Source: Romboutsia lituseburensis DSM 797
Lineage (GTDB): Bacteria > Bacillota > Clostridia > Peptostreptococcales > Peptostreptococcaceae
DNA length: 64,000 bases
Reading direction: 5' to 3'
NCBI RefSeq assembly: GCF_900103615.1
Contig: NZ_FNGW01000005.1
Span: 305,320-369,319 of the forward strand
Position 1 is the first letter of the stretch. Each line of letters starts with the position of its first letter. The translations under genes were made by a program, and so were the position numbers. Below the pieces are notes generated by a model that made no database searches, was not told the DNA's origin, and worked only from the letters and a program-made list of their open reading frames with translations. Of the stretch, positions 35,832-44,464 are shown in pieces.

Positions 35832-36825
35832 AATTTTTATATTCTCCTGAAATTATATTTTTCCACCACTCTTTATGGTCTAAGTACCACTTAACCGTAG
35901 TATCCATGCCAGTATCAAAGTTATACTTAGGCTTCCATCCTAACTCATTCTCTAACTTATGAGGATCTATAGCATATCTTAAATCATGACCTGGTCTATC
36001 AGTAACATAAGTTATAAGTTCTTCTGATTTACCTAAAGTTTTAAGTATAGTATTAACAACTTCTAAGTTAGTTCTCTCATTGTGACCACCAACATTATAT
36101 ACTTCACCTACTCTACCCTTATGTATAATTAAATCAATAGCTGAGCAATGATCTTCAACATGTAACCAATCACGCACATTCTCACCATTACCATACACAG
36201 GTAAACTTTCATTATTTAAAGCTCTACTTATCATAAGTGGTATAAGCTTTTCTGGAAAATGATATGGTCCATAGTTATTTGAGCATCTAGATATAGTTGT
36301 TGGTAGTCCAAATGTTCTATGATAAGATTGCACTAGAAAATCTGCACTAGCTTTCGATGCTGAGTATGGAGAACTTGGGTTAAGTGGTGTATTCTCTGTA
36401 AAGAATAAATCTAACCTATCAAGTGGTAAATCACCATATACTTCATCCGTTGAAACTTGATGATATCTATTTACCCTAAATTTTCTTGATGCATCTAATA
36501 GTACTTGTGTCCCTATAACATTTGTTTGAACAAATATTTCTGGATCTGTTACTGATCTATCTACATGAGATTCAGCTGCAAAATTTACTACTATATCAAA
36601 TTTTTCCTGTTCAAATAATTCGAATATAAATTTTCTATCAGATATATTTCCTCTTATAAACTTATAATTCGGATTATTTTCAATATCCTTTAATGATTCT
36701 AAATTTCCTGCATATGTTAATACATCTAAATTAACTATCATATACTCAGGATACTTATTAAGCATATAATGAACAAAGTTTCCACCTATAAACCCGGCTC
36801 CACCTGTTACTAATATCTTTTTCAT
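35806..36825 (-). CDS. rfbB: dTDP-glucose 4,6-dehydratase
   Basis: A 339-residue extended SDR with VTGGAGFIGGNFVHYML, NFAAESHVDRSV, STDEVYGD and PYSASKASADFL (catalytic Tyr-Lys), plus SRCSNNYGPYHFPEKLIPL. It converts dTDP-glucose to dTDP-4-keto-6-deoxyglucose, step two of dTDP-rhamnose synthesis. Normal length and intact motifs. Confidence 0.96.
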   Translation of the reverse strand: MKKILVTGGAGFIGGNFVHYMLNKYPEYMIVNLDVLTYAGNLESLKDIENNPNYKFIRGNISDRKFIFELFEQEKFDIVVNFAAESHVDRSVTDPEIFVQTNVIGTQVLLDASRKFRVNRYHQVSTDEVYGDLPLDRLDLFFTENTPLNPSSPYSASKASADFLVQSYHRTFGLPTTISRCSNNYGPYHFPEKLIPLMISRALNNESLPVYGNGENVRDWLHVEDHCSAIDLIIHKGRVGEVYNVGGHNERTNLEVVNTILKTLGKSEELITYVTDRPGHDLRYAIDPHKLENELGWKPKYNFDTGMDTTVKWYLDHKEWWKNIISGEYKNYETVYTNI

Positions 36826-36922
36826 ATTATTTTCTCCTATTCATAAATTTAGATTTATTTAATCTAAACATAGTTCACTTTATTGTGAATTGTGTTCTGT
36901 ATATTTCTCACTAAATCGTGAA

Positions 36923-37522
36923 TTAAAATAATATATCTAATTCTTTTAATTCTTTTAAAGTGTTTTGTTTTTTATCTTTTTCAGATAATATTATTTCTTC
37001 TATATCATCTAGCGGCCAATTGATACCTATTTCTTCATCATTGTATAAAAGTCCACTATCATACTCTGGAGCATAGTAGTCCGTGCATTTATAGTTAAAT
37101 ACCGCCTCTTCAGATAAAACTAAAAAACCATGAGCAAATCCTGCTGGGATATAAATTTGTTTTTTGTTTTCTTCCGATAAAATTACACCTTCCCATTGAC
37201 CAAATGTAGGAGAATCTTTTCGCAAGTCAACTGCTACATCAAATACTTCTCCGTGTGTAACTCTAACTAACTTGCCTTGAGTATGCTTTGTTTGAAAATG
37301 CATACCTCTAAGTACACCTTTTTTAGACTTAGATTCGTTATCTTGAACAAATATCATATCAAGCCCTGCTTCTTCGAAATGAGATTTATTGTAACTTTCT
37401 ATAAAGTATCCTCTTTCATCTCCAAATACTTTAGGCTCTATTATATATAAATCTTTTATTTTAGTTTTTATAAATGTAAAGTTTCCTTTTGTTCGAACTT
37501 TTTCTAATAACATTTCACTCAT
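36923..37522 (-). CDS. rfbC: dTDP-4-dehydrorhamnose 3,5-epimerase
   Basis: A 199-residue cupin with KVFGDERGYFIESY, RGMHFQTKHTQGKLVRV (catalytic His region), DVAVDLRKDSPTFGQW and IPAGFAHGFLVLSE. Step three of dTDP-rhamnose synthesis. About 16 residues longer than usual at the N terminus, though GAGGTG is well placed for this start. The start codon overlaps the rfbA stop. Confidence 0.96.
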   Translation of the reverse strand: MSEMLLEKVRTKGNFTFIKTKIKDLYIIEPKVFGDERGYFIESYNKSHFEEAGLDMIFVQDNESKSKKGVLRGMHFQTKHTQGKLVRVTHGEVFDVAVDLRKDSPTFGQWEGVILSEENKKQIYIPAGFAHGFLVLSEEAVFNYKCTDYYAPEYDSGLLYNDEEIGINWPLDDIEEIILSEKDKKQNTLKELKELDILF

Positions 37523-38391
37523 TATATCACCTCTTTAGATACTTTCACTAAATATTTACCGTACTCAGTTTTCATAAGTGGCTTAGCAAGCTCTAATAAT
37601 TGTTCCTTGCTTATATAACCTTTTCTATAAGCAATCTCTTCTACGCATGCAACATATAGTCCTTGTCTAGTTTGTATAACTTCTACAAAGTTTGATGCTT
37701 CAAGTAAACCTTTATGAGTTCCTGTATCTAGCCATGCCATTCCTCTACCAAATAGCTCTACCTTTAACTTTCCTCTTTTTAAATATTCATTATTTACAGC
37801 AGTTATCTCTAGTTCTCCTCTTTCAGATGGATTTACACTTTTTGCTATTTCTACTACATCGTTATCATAGAAATATAAACCTGGTACTGCATAATTCGAT
37901 TTAGGTTGTTCTGGCTTTTCTTCTATTGATATAGCATTAAATTCTTTATCAAATTCTACAACTCCGAATGCAGTAGGATCACTTACATGATAGCCAAATA
38001 TAGTTGCTTCATCTCTTTTAACTGCATTTTCTAATCTTTCACTAAATCCGTATCCATAGAATATATTGTCTCCTAATACTAATGCGACTTTATCATCACC
38101 TATAAATTCTTCCCCTATAATAAATGCTTCAGCAAGTCCATTTGGATGTACTTGAATCTCATATTGTATATTAAGACCTAATTCGCTACCATCTCCAAAT
38201 AATTCTTCAAATAAACTTATATCTCTTGGTGTAGATATTATTAATATATCTTTTATACCTGCAAGCATAAGTACAGACATTGGATAATATATCATAGGTT
38301 TATCATATATAGGCAAAACCTGTTTTGAAACACATTTTGTTATTGGGTATAATCTAGTTCCAGACCCTCCTGCTAATATAATTCCTTTCAT
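37522..38391 (-). CDS. rfbA: Glucose-1-phosphate thymidylyltransferase
   Basis: A 289-residue enzyme with [60 protein letters not shown] and AWLDTGTH, all standard for RmlA. It makes dTDP-glucose from glucose-1-phosphate. It is the second gene of the glycan operon and the first of the rhamnose set, after the GT2 at 38460-39410. Confidence 0.96.
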   Translation of the reverse strand: MKGIILAGGSGTRLYPITKCVSKQVLPIYDKPMIYYPMSVLMLAGIKDILIISTPRDISLFEELFGDGSELGLNIQYEIQVHPNGLAEAFIIGEEFIGDDKVALVLGDNIFYGYGFSERLENAVKRDEATIFGYHVSDPTAFGVVEFDKEFNAISIEEKPEQPKSNYAVPGLYFYDNDVVEIAKSVNPSERGELEITAVNNEYLKRGKLKVELFGRGMAWLDTGTHKGLLEASNFVEVIQTRQGLYVACVEEIAYRKGYISKEQLLELAKPLMKTEYGKYLVKVSKEVI

Positions 38392-38459
38392 AACCTTCTC
38401 CTTAAGTTCAACTTACTTATTAAATTTTCATATCAAATATAAGTATTTTTATGCTTTAA

Positions 38460-39410
38460 TTAATTTACAGCTTTTTCAATTTTATTATCTATATCGTTAT
38501 CTCTATCAAAATAGAAAGAATGCATACTCATCTTTTTCACATATTTAATAGGTATTTTCTTATAGCTTTTTCCAAGCTTATATCCAATAAATTTAAATCC
38601 ACTTTCAATTATTAAATGAGGTATTAAATATATTTTCTTGTTATCTATCAGGTACTTAATTGCTTGTTTAACAAATTTAATTCCTTCTGATTCTGATTTA
38701 ACCCCATAAAAATAGTGTCCACTATCAGTAAACACCACTCCAACATCAAAGTTTCTCTTAAACTGTTCAATATAATTATAACTATGGGAATGAACAACCT
38801 CTGCTTTAGAAGCATAGCACGTACTATTCCCTCCAAATATAACCTTAGATGCTATAATCATATCTTCATTCATTATAGTTTTTTCAGGAAAACATCCTAC
38901 TTCCATAAATTTTTCTCTTAAAAAAGCTGAACTTACATTACTGAAAAAAAATGTTTTTACACCTAATTTATCTAAACTTTCTTTCGATTTAACTATGTCA
39001 TTATTAGGATAATTGAATTTTCTTGAAAATTTTTCTATTGGACTAGAATCTTCTCGTGCTAACTGTCTTGCATAAGTACATACTACATTGTTTTTACCTA
39101 ATGGTTTTATAAGTTCTTCAATAAAGGTATTATTTTTAGGAATAGCATCTTGAGTCATAAATACTAAAATATCTCCACTAGAATACCTCGCTGCTCTATT
39201 CCTTGTTCCTCCATGATCAAATTCACCATCATTAACATGTAGAAATTTTATATCGGGGTATGACTTGCATATCTTTTTAGTTTCATCTTTTGAGTTAGTA
39301 TCTATTACTATTATTTCAAATGGCTTTATTGTTTGATTTTTTAAGCTTGTTATAAGATTTTCTATATATCTTTGTGCATTTCTTGTTGGGATAATTACAC
39401 TTATTTTCAC
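38460..39410 (-). CDS. GT2 glycosyltransferase, rhamnosyltransferase type
   Basis: A 316-residue enzyme: KISVIIPTRNAQRYIENL, VIDTNSKDET, EFDHGGTRNRAARYSSGDI and FMTQDAIPKN. The FDHGGTRN segment is characteristic of rhamnosyltransferase-like GT2 proteins beside dTDP-rhamnose genes. Translation starts at GTG (39410) behind AGGAGATGATGTT. It is the first gene of the operon that runs to 24268. A terminator-like hairpin precedes it. Confidence 0.88.
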   Translation of the reverse strand: MKISVIIPTRNAQRYIENLITSLKNQTIKPFEIIVIDTNSKDETKKICKSYPDIKFLHVNDGEFDHGGTRNRAARYSSGDILVFMTQDAIPKNNTFIEELIKPLGKNNVVCTYARQLAREDSSPIEKFSRKFNYPNNDIVKSKESLDKLGVKTFFFSNVSSAFLREKFMEVGCFPEKTIMNEDMIIASKVIFGGNSTCYASKAEVVHSHSYNYIEQFKRNFDVGVVFTDSGHYFYGVKSESEGIKFVKQAIKYLIDNKKIYLIPHLIIESGFKFIGYKLGKSYKKIPIKYVKKMSMHSFYFDRDNDIDNKIEKAVN

Positions 39411-39571
39411 AACATCATCTCCTTATTAAAAGCTTAAATCTATTTTATTAATTTAAGTACTTTATACATTATATTTTATATTTAGTTGTACTTATTATTT
39501 TATCGTATTTTCCAACTAATTTGAATGATTTTAGCCAATAATTTTTACTTTTTCAAACTATTTTCGACGAC

Positions 39572-39609
39572 AAAAAACGACATATCAATGTATATTATCA
39601 ATATGTCGT
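39572..39609 (-). terminator. Terminator between the ligase gene and the glycan operon
   Basis: A 9-bp stem (ACGACATAT and complement) is followed by TTTTTTG on the minus strand, just after the O-antigen-ligase gene. Its tail overlaps a CGTCGAA sequence. Confidence 0.75.
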
Positions 39610-39625
39610 CTAATAAATTTATTTT

Positions 39626-41224
39626 TTAATTTTCTTTACTTAACATATTTGCACTTATACCTGCAAATATCCAGAATATCATAGCGGTTCCTATAATACT
39701 ATCATTATAGAACCCTTGTACAGCATATGCTATCGTTCCTATTCCAAATATATATATATATTTATTATCAACTTTATCTGAAACTTTATCAAATGTACCT
39801 TTAGTTATATATATAATTATAGCAACTAATCCTAAAAGTGCTATTATACCACTTCCATATGCTAAACTTAGATACCAGTTATGTGGCTTGTCTATATATT
39901 CCCCAAATGTACTTATTCCTGAATCTTCATCCTTTTGAACCATAACATAAGGATATGTATCTAATCCATTTCCGAATATAGGATTGTCATTAATTAAATC
40001 AATTGATTTAACCCATATATTTAAACGATCTGTACTCATAGTATTTAATTTTTGATACATTGCACTATCTTTCATTCTGACTATATCTGCGTTAGGATCT
40101 TGTGCTAATATCTTCTTTTCTTTTTCTATTGAACTTGATATAAATATCGAACCTGCAAATATAGAAATTGTTACAACTCCTAAAATAACATTAAACACTA
40201 TTTTTCTATTTACAAACTTCATCATAAATACTAAAGCTACAAAAACAATTACTATACCAGGTATAATTAAACCCGATATATCGTTTATCTTGGCTATAAG
40301 AGAAAAAGATTCATCATACACAACAGGATTAATATTATTTAATATCACATATACTATGGCATCCAAAACTATTGCCGCTATACTCCATATAGCTACTTCT
40401 TTTACATTTGTAAACCTTATTCCTATCACTATTATAATTGGTAACATAAATAGAGCTGTTACAAATCCACCTGCTGATATCATAGTCAGTAATATTGCAA
40501 ATGATAATACACTCATTATTAGTGATAATACTTTTATTTTGGTGTCATTTTCTAATAACATATACATAAAACTAACACTAAAGATTATCGATGCATATGC
40601 ACTACCAAAGTTGTAGTGGTATAAAGTAGTAAATAATTGACCACCTAGTCCACCACCTAACATATTGTTAACTAAACTATTTGATAAAATATCATATCCT
40701 GTTAGCTTTATAATACCTAGTATTAAATTTATAGCTATAAATGGTATTAGTGCATAATAAAAATATTTATAATATTTTTCATCTATATTCGTATTATATA
40801 ATACGAAAAATATTGCTAAATAACAAAACCATGTTATAGCGCCCTCATGTCTATCATAATTTCCAAACAAAGCTATATCTGGATATTGCGATAATAAAGC
40901 TGACATAGCTATAAATATAGCAAATATAATAATTACTACATTTAATTTCTTGCTTTTAATTTCTTCTTTCAATACAACTACTCTATATATATACATTCCC
41001 AATATTAAAATAGTACCTAAATTTAATAGTAACATCTTGAAAAAATTAAATACATCAGCCTTTGCGCCACTTGAGTAAGCACTCGCATTAAATATAGGAC
41101 TATAACTTACACTTACATATTTATACATGATAATTGGTATCATGAATAACATAAATATAGAAATCATTGCAATAACTTTATTAATTGATTCTGCTTTACT
41201 TTCTTTATAATATTTATCTAACAT
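39626..41224 (-). CDS. O-antigen ligase-like polytopic membrane protein
   Basis: A 532-residue protein with about twelve helices. The central Wzy_C-type outer loop has DRLNIWVKSIDLINDNPIFG and later PHNWYLSLAYGSGI. An earlier YPDIALFGNYDRHEGA segment is common in the family. Such proteins are O-antigen ligases, polymerases or O-oligosaccharyltransferases. The partner gene eight bases upstream encodes a TPR protein, a common pairing for O-glycosylation ligases. Next to S-layer genes, a protein-glycosylating role is attractive but unproven. Confidence 0.8.
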   Translation of the reverse strand: MLDKYYKESKAESINKVIAMISIFMLFMIPIIMYKYVSVSYSPIFNASAYSSGAKADVFNFFKMLLLNLGTILILGMYIYRVVVLKEEIKSKKLNVVIIIFAIFIAMSALLSQYPDIALFGNYDRHEGAITWFCYLAIFFVLYNTNIDEKYYKYFYYALIPFIAINLILGIIKLTGYDILSNSLVNNMLGGGLGGQLFTTLYHYNFGSAYASIIFSVSFMYMLLENDTKIKVLSLIMSVLSFAILLTMISAGGFVTALFMLPIIIVIGIRFTNVKEVAIWSIAAIVLDAIVYVILNNINPVVYDESFSLIAKINDISGLIIPGIVIVFVALVFMMKFVNRKIVFNVILGVVTISIFAGSIFISSSIEKEKKILAQDPNADIVRMKDSAMYQKLNTMSTDRLNIWVKSIDLINDNPIFGNGLDTYPYVMVQKDEDSGISTFGEYIDKPHNWYLSLAYGSGIIALLGLVAIIIYITKGTFDKVSDKVDNKYIYIFGIGTIAYAVQGFYNDSIIGTAMIFWIFAGISANMLSKEN

Positions 41225-41233
41225 TTATTTACC

Positions 41234-41701
41234 CTACCCTAACTTTTTAATTAATTCATTTACTTTGTCTTTTTCTGATTCTTGTATATCTAAAGTTTTT
41301 ATTTTATCTAATACTTCTTTCGCTTTTTCTGTATCTTTATTTTCATATAAAATATCACCATACATAGCAAGTATTCCAACATTTTCAGCAACCTTTGGAT
41401 TAAGTTTCATTGATTTTTCTAAACTCTCTTGAGCCTTATCGTATTTTTTTAATTTTTGATATAGCACTGCTTTATCATAACTTAATACATCAGTCTCATA
41501 ATAATCATTCGTTATGTAATTCAAATCATTTAATGCATTATTTAAATCTGTTTCACTTTCTATTCTTTCTTGTACACTTAAGTACTTTTCATAGTCTGCT
41601 TGTCTCTTATCTACTTGTTGTCTTCCTTTATATGCTGTATATGAAAATAAACCTACACACACAACAAGAACCGCTATGAATATCTTGTTATTAACCCTCA
41701 T
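41234..41701 (-). CDS. Membrane-anchored TPR protein, partner of the ligase
   Basis: A 155-residue protein with an N-terminal membrane helix (6-22), a coiled-coil stretch, and about three TPR units (KAVLYQKLKKYDKAQESLEK) facing outside. The ligase gene follows after nine bases. TPR domains attached to O-antigen ligase/PglL-type proteins are known, here as a separate chain. The function is inferred from the pairing. Confidence 0.75.
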   Translation of the reverse strand: MRVNNKIFIAVLVVCVGLFSYTAYKGRQQVDKRQADYEKYLSVQERIESETDLNNALNDLNYITNDYYETDVLSYDKAVLYQKLKKYDKAQESLEKSMKLNPKVAENVGILAMYGDILYENKDTEKAKEVLDKIKTLDIQESEKDKVNELIKKLG

Positions 41702-41772
41702 ACATGACCTCCTGTATCTATATCAACTTTGTATTATTGTACCAAAATTCGTCATTTATATATATATATAAA

Positions 41773-41804
41773 AAGAAACCCGAATTTTAAAATTCGAGTT
41801 TCTT
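41773..41804 (-). terminator. Intrinsic terminator after the main S-layer-like gene
   Basis: A 16-bp almost perfect stem (AAGAAACTCGAATTTT and complement) is followed by TTTTTATA, 22 bases past the stop. Confidence 0.85.
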
Positions 41805-41826
41805 ATACGGCTAATAATTAAATAAT

Positions 41827-44052
41827 CTATTTAGTTACAGCTATTTTTAAATCTTTTATAAATTTAGCTATACTTGAAGATACTCCATTACCAACTATAA
41901 CCTTATTAGCTTTAGCTTTATTTTCATCAGTTGTATCATCAGCTTTTATAGTAATAGCTCTTAAGTAATCTTCTTGATCTTCAGTTAAGTTATTAGTAGC
42001 TAATACTACTGGAGCATCATTTTTACCAGCGTATAGTCCAGCACCTAATGCATCTACCATACCTTTGTTATCAGACTTAGCTATTACAACTTTATCTGCG
42101 TTTTTGAAGAATCTTTCTACAACTTCTGCATTTGTATCTTGTCTGTTATCTCCAGATAATCTTTCTATATTCCCTTTACCTACAACATCTAAAGTATCTG
42201 CATAAGCTTTTTGAGAAACTGAAGAATTTCCTCCTACAACATAAACATCACCATCTTTAGCTAAGTTTTGTTCTAAGAAGTATTTAACATCTTTAGTTAA
42301 TTTATCTGCATTAGTTAATAGTATAGGAGCTTTTTTCATAGCTGCAGCTGAAGCTGAAGATAATGCATCTGCTTCACCTTTTCCACCAACTAAGAACGCT
42401 TCAGTAGTATCTTTTTTACCATTAACCTCTAAAAGTTTTTCTGCTACTTCTAAAGAAGTATCATATCTATCGTCTCCATCTACTCTTTCAACTTCTTTTC
42501 CATATACATCTTCTAATTGCTTTTCTACATCTTTAGATATAGCTCCACCTACTATGTAAACTTTAGTAGCGCCTAATCTTTCTATTTCATCTAATACTGG
42601 CTTAGCTATTTTATTATTTCCAGTTAATAATATTGGTGCACCATCTTCATTATTTAATGAAGCTGCTAAAGGAGTTGCAGTTAATCCATCTACTAACTTA
42701 TCTTGTTCTCCTGTTACTAAAACAACTGATTTGTGACCTTTGTCATCACCTTCTCTAGTTTCTTTTGTTAATGACTTGAATTGCATTCTACTTACTTCTG
42801 CAGCTGTTTCATATCTATCTGCACCAGCAGCTACAACTGTCTTGTTGTTTACTACATTTTCTTTTACTATTTCTCTCATAGCTTTGTATGCTTCAGCTTT
42901 AGTATCTTTGTTATCTCTAACTATTTTTATTTCAGCTATCTTAGCTTCATTTGAAGAGTTTTCTTCTGTTTTGAAAACTTTTATAGTAAGCTCTTTATCT
43001 TTAGCTGTTTCAGGCATATCTACTCTATATGTATCACCATAGAATTTTTGACCGTTTAATTCTGAATAGAATTTTATTTGTCTAGCTAAGTCATTTCCTT
43101 CTACTGTAACTCTTCCTTCTGATACATTGTATAAATCACTTGCATTAAGTGTTAAGTTTTGAGTTCCTTTTTTAGTTATAACATCCATTTTTATTTGAGG
43201 AGCTTCTGCTTTAGTACCTGTATTAGCATAGAATCCATCTATTTGTGCATTATCAAATGTAGCATCAGCTGCATTGCTACCTTTTCTGTATATTTCAACA
43301 GAAGTTCCGTTTAGTTTAGAAGTATCTCCATCTTTAACTTCATATAAAGCATTACCATTTACATCTACATAGTAATCATTTTCTTGTCTTACAACTGGTC
43401 TTGAAGCTGTTTTATCAGCATTTTCTAAAGCTATTTCAACATCTCCAACTTTTATTTCTTTATATCTTTCTAATTCATTTTTATCATTTGATAATCTTAT
43501 TTCAAACTTTTTAGCTCCATCATCTGATAATTCAGTTGCTCTAATTTGACCAACTTTAACTTCTTTATTTGCTATTATTTTTCCATCTGCATCTAAGTTA
43601 ATAGCTATTTCTTCAAGTTCTTTTTCTGTGTATTTTTCTAATTTAAAGTCTACTACTTTACCATCTTCTAAAGTGTTGTATCCTACTGTAGCATCATGCT
43701 CATCTTTTCCTTGATATGCATATCCTATTTTTATAGATTGCCCATCTTCTAATTTAGCGTATGCTTTATCGAATTTTCTTTCGAAATCTGAATAACTAAC
43801 ACAAGAATCTACCTTTGCACTTCCTGGTGTTGTTAATTGAATTTCAAATACATTTGTATCACTATTTTTAGCGTTGTTTAATAAGTTTGCATCTGTAGTG
43901 TACTTTAAATTCATTAATTTTAAAGCTTTCTCTTTCATTGCTTTTATTTCTTCTGTTTGAGTGTTATCAACTACTGCAGCGAATACTTGGCTAGCAGGCA
44001 TTGCAACAGTTACAGCAGCCATAGCTACTGCCATGCTTTTCTTTTTCATCAT
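41827..44052 (-). CDS. Probable main S-layer protein (CWB2)
   Basis: A 741-residue exported precursor: Lys-rich signal peptide MMKKKSMAVAMAAVTVAMPA ending about residue 25, a unique region of 380 residues, and three C-terminal CWB2 repeats (406-741; GADRYETAAEVS, GDDRYDTSLEVA, GDNRQDTNAEVV). The layout is that of C. difficile SlpA, with the wall-binding half at the C terminus. Codon usage looks more restricted than in neighbouring genes, which suggests high expression. A single Cys (84) lies in the unique region. A long leader and a Spo0A-like tandem site lie upstream. Whether it is cleaved into two chains is unknown. Confidence 0.88.
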   Translation of the reverse strand: MMKKKSMAVAMAAVTVAMPASQVFAAVVDNTQTEEIKAMKEKALKLMNLKYTTDANLLNNAKNSDTNVFEIQLTTPGSAKVDSCVSYSDFERKFDKAYAKLEDGQSIKIGYAYQGKDEHDATVGYNTLEDGKVVDFKLEKYTEKELEEIAINLDADGKIIANKEVKVGQIRATELSDDGAKKFEIRLSNDKNELERYKEIKVGDVEIALENADKTASRPVVRQENDYYVDVNGNALYEVKDGDTSKLNGTSVEIYRKGSNAADATFDNAQIDGFYANTGTKAEAPQIKMDVITKKGTQNLTLNASDLYNVSEGRVTVEGNDLARQIKFYSELNGQKFYGDTYRVDMPETAKDKELTIKVFKTEENSSNEAKIAEIKIVRDNKDTKAEAYKAMREIVKENVVNNKTVVAAGADRYETAAEVSRMQFKSLTKETREGDDKGHKSVVLVTGEQDKLVDGLTATPLAASLNNEDGAPILLTGNNKIAKPVLDEIERLGATKVYIVGGAISKDVEKQLEDVYGKEVERVDGDDRYDTSLEVAEKLLEVNGKKDTTEAFLVGGKGEADALSSASAAAMKKAPILLTNADKLTKDVKYFLEQNLAKDGDVYVVGGNSSVSQKAYADTLDVVGKGNIERLSGDNRQDTNAEVVERFFKNADKVVIAKSDNKGMVDALGAGLYAGKNDAPVVLATNNLTEDQEDYLRAITIKADDTTDENKAKANKVIVGNGVSSSIAKFIKDLKIAVTK

Positions 44053-44135
44053 GTTTACTTTCCTCCCAAATATTATATTAACTACATCTCTTTATATTAA
44101 TTTCCGTTTTTTCTCATATCTCTCACAAATTAATA

Positions 44136-44164
44136 ATAATATATATCAACTATATTTACAACAA
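44136..44164 (-). promoter_or_regulatory. Candidate sigma-A promoter of the S-layer-like gene
   Basis: TTGTTG (44159-44164) and TATTAT (44136-44141) are spaced by 17 bases on the minus strand. The -10 is good and the -35 weak. Confidence 0.4.
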
Positions 44165-44201
44165 TTTAACTACCACTTTTTTCCTACATTTTATTTCATT
44201 T

Positions 44202-44220
44202 TTCGACATTTTTTTCGTCA
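44202..44220 (-). promoter_or_regulatory. Tandem Spo0A-like boxes
   Basis: The minus strand reads TGACGAA (44214-44220) and TGTCGAA (44202-44208), two exact matches to the TGNCGAA Spo0A box in the same direction, 12 bases apart and upstream of the candidate -35. Confidence 0.5.
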
Positions 44221-44426
44221 TTTTTTCTAAACTTATTACGAATATATTTAATATATATATTTTTTTTTAATTTATTATGATTTTAAAATAAAACAATTAT
44301 TTTTTTAAAATTATTTTTAATAAATCATTTTATTTTACATTTTTTCCTGTTAATATTTTTTATATTAGTTAAATATACAACTTATATACTTATTTAAAAA
44401 TTCTCCTATTACTTTTGGCTATAAAA

Positions 44427-44460
44427 AAAGCTGTATAAAATTTTAATTTTATACAGCTTC
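44427..44460 (-). terminator. Intrinsic terminator after the CWB2 adhesin gene
   Basis: A long stem AAGCTGTATAAAATT with complement is followed by TTTTTTTAT on the minus strand. Confidence 0.85.
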
Positions 44461-44464
44461 ATTT

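Larger units (their letters stand above)
44053..44464 (-). other. 412-base leader/promoter region of the main S-layer-like gene
   Basis: It holds a GGGAGG ribosome site, a leader of about 75 bases, a candidate promoter (44136-44164) and two Spo0A-like boxes (44202-44220). A very A/T-rich stretch follows, then the terminator of the next gene upstream (44427-44460). No open frame of note. Confidence 0.7.

Noticed and set aside
24268..39410. PS-II-type anchoring polymer locus as in C. difficile
   Set aside because: The genes encode rhamnose and ribitol-phosphate enzymes and an ABC exporter, not the PS-II glycosyltransferase/Wzx-type set.
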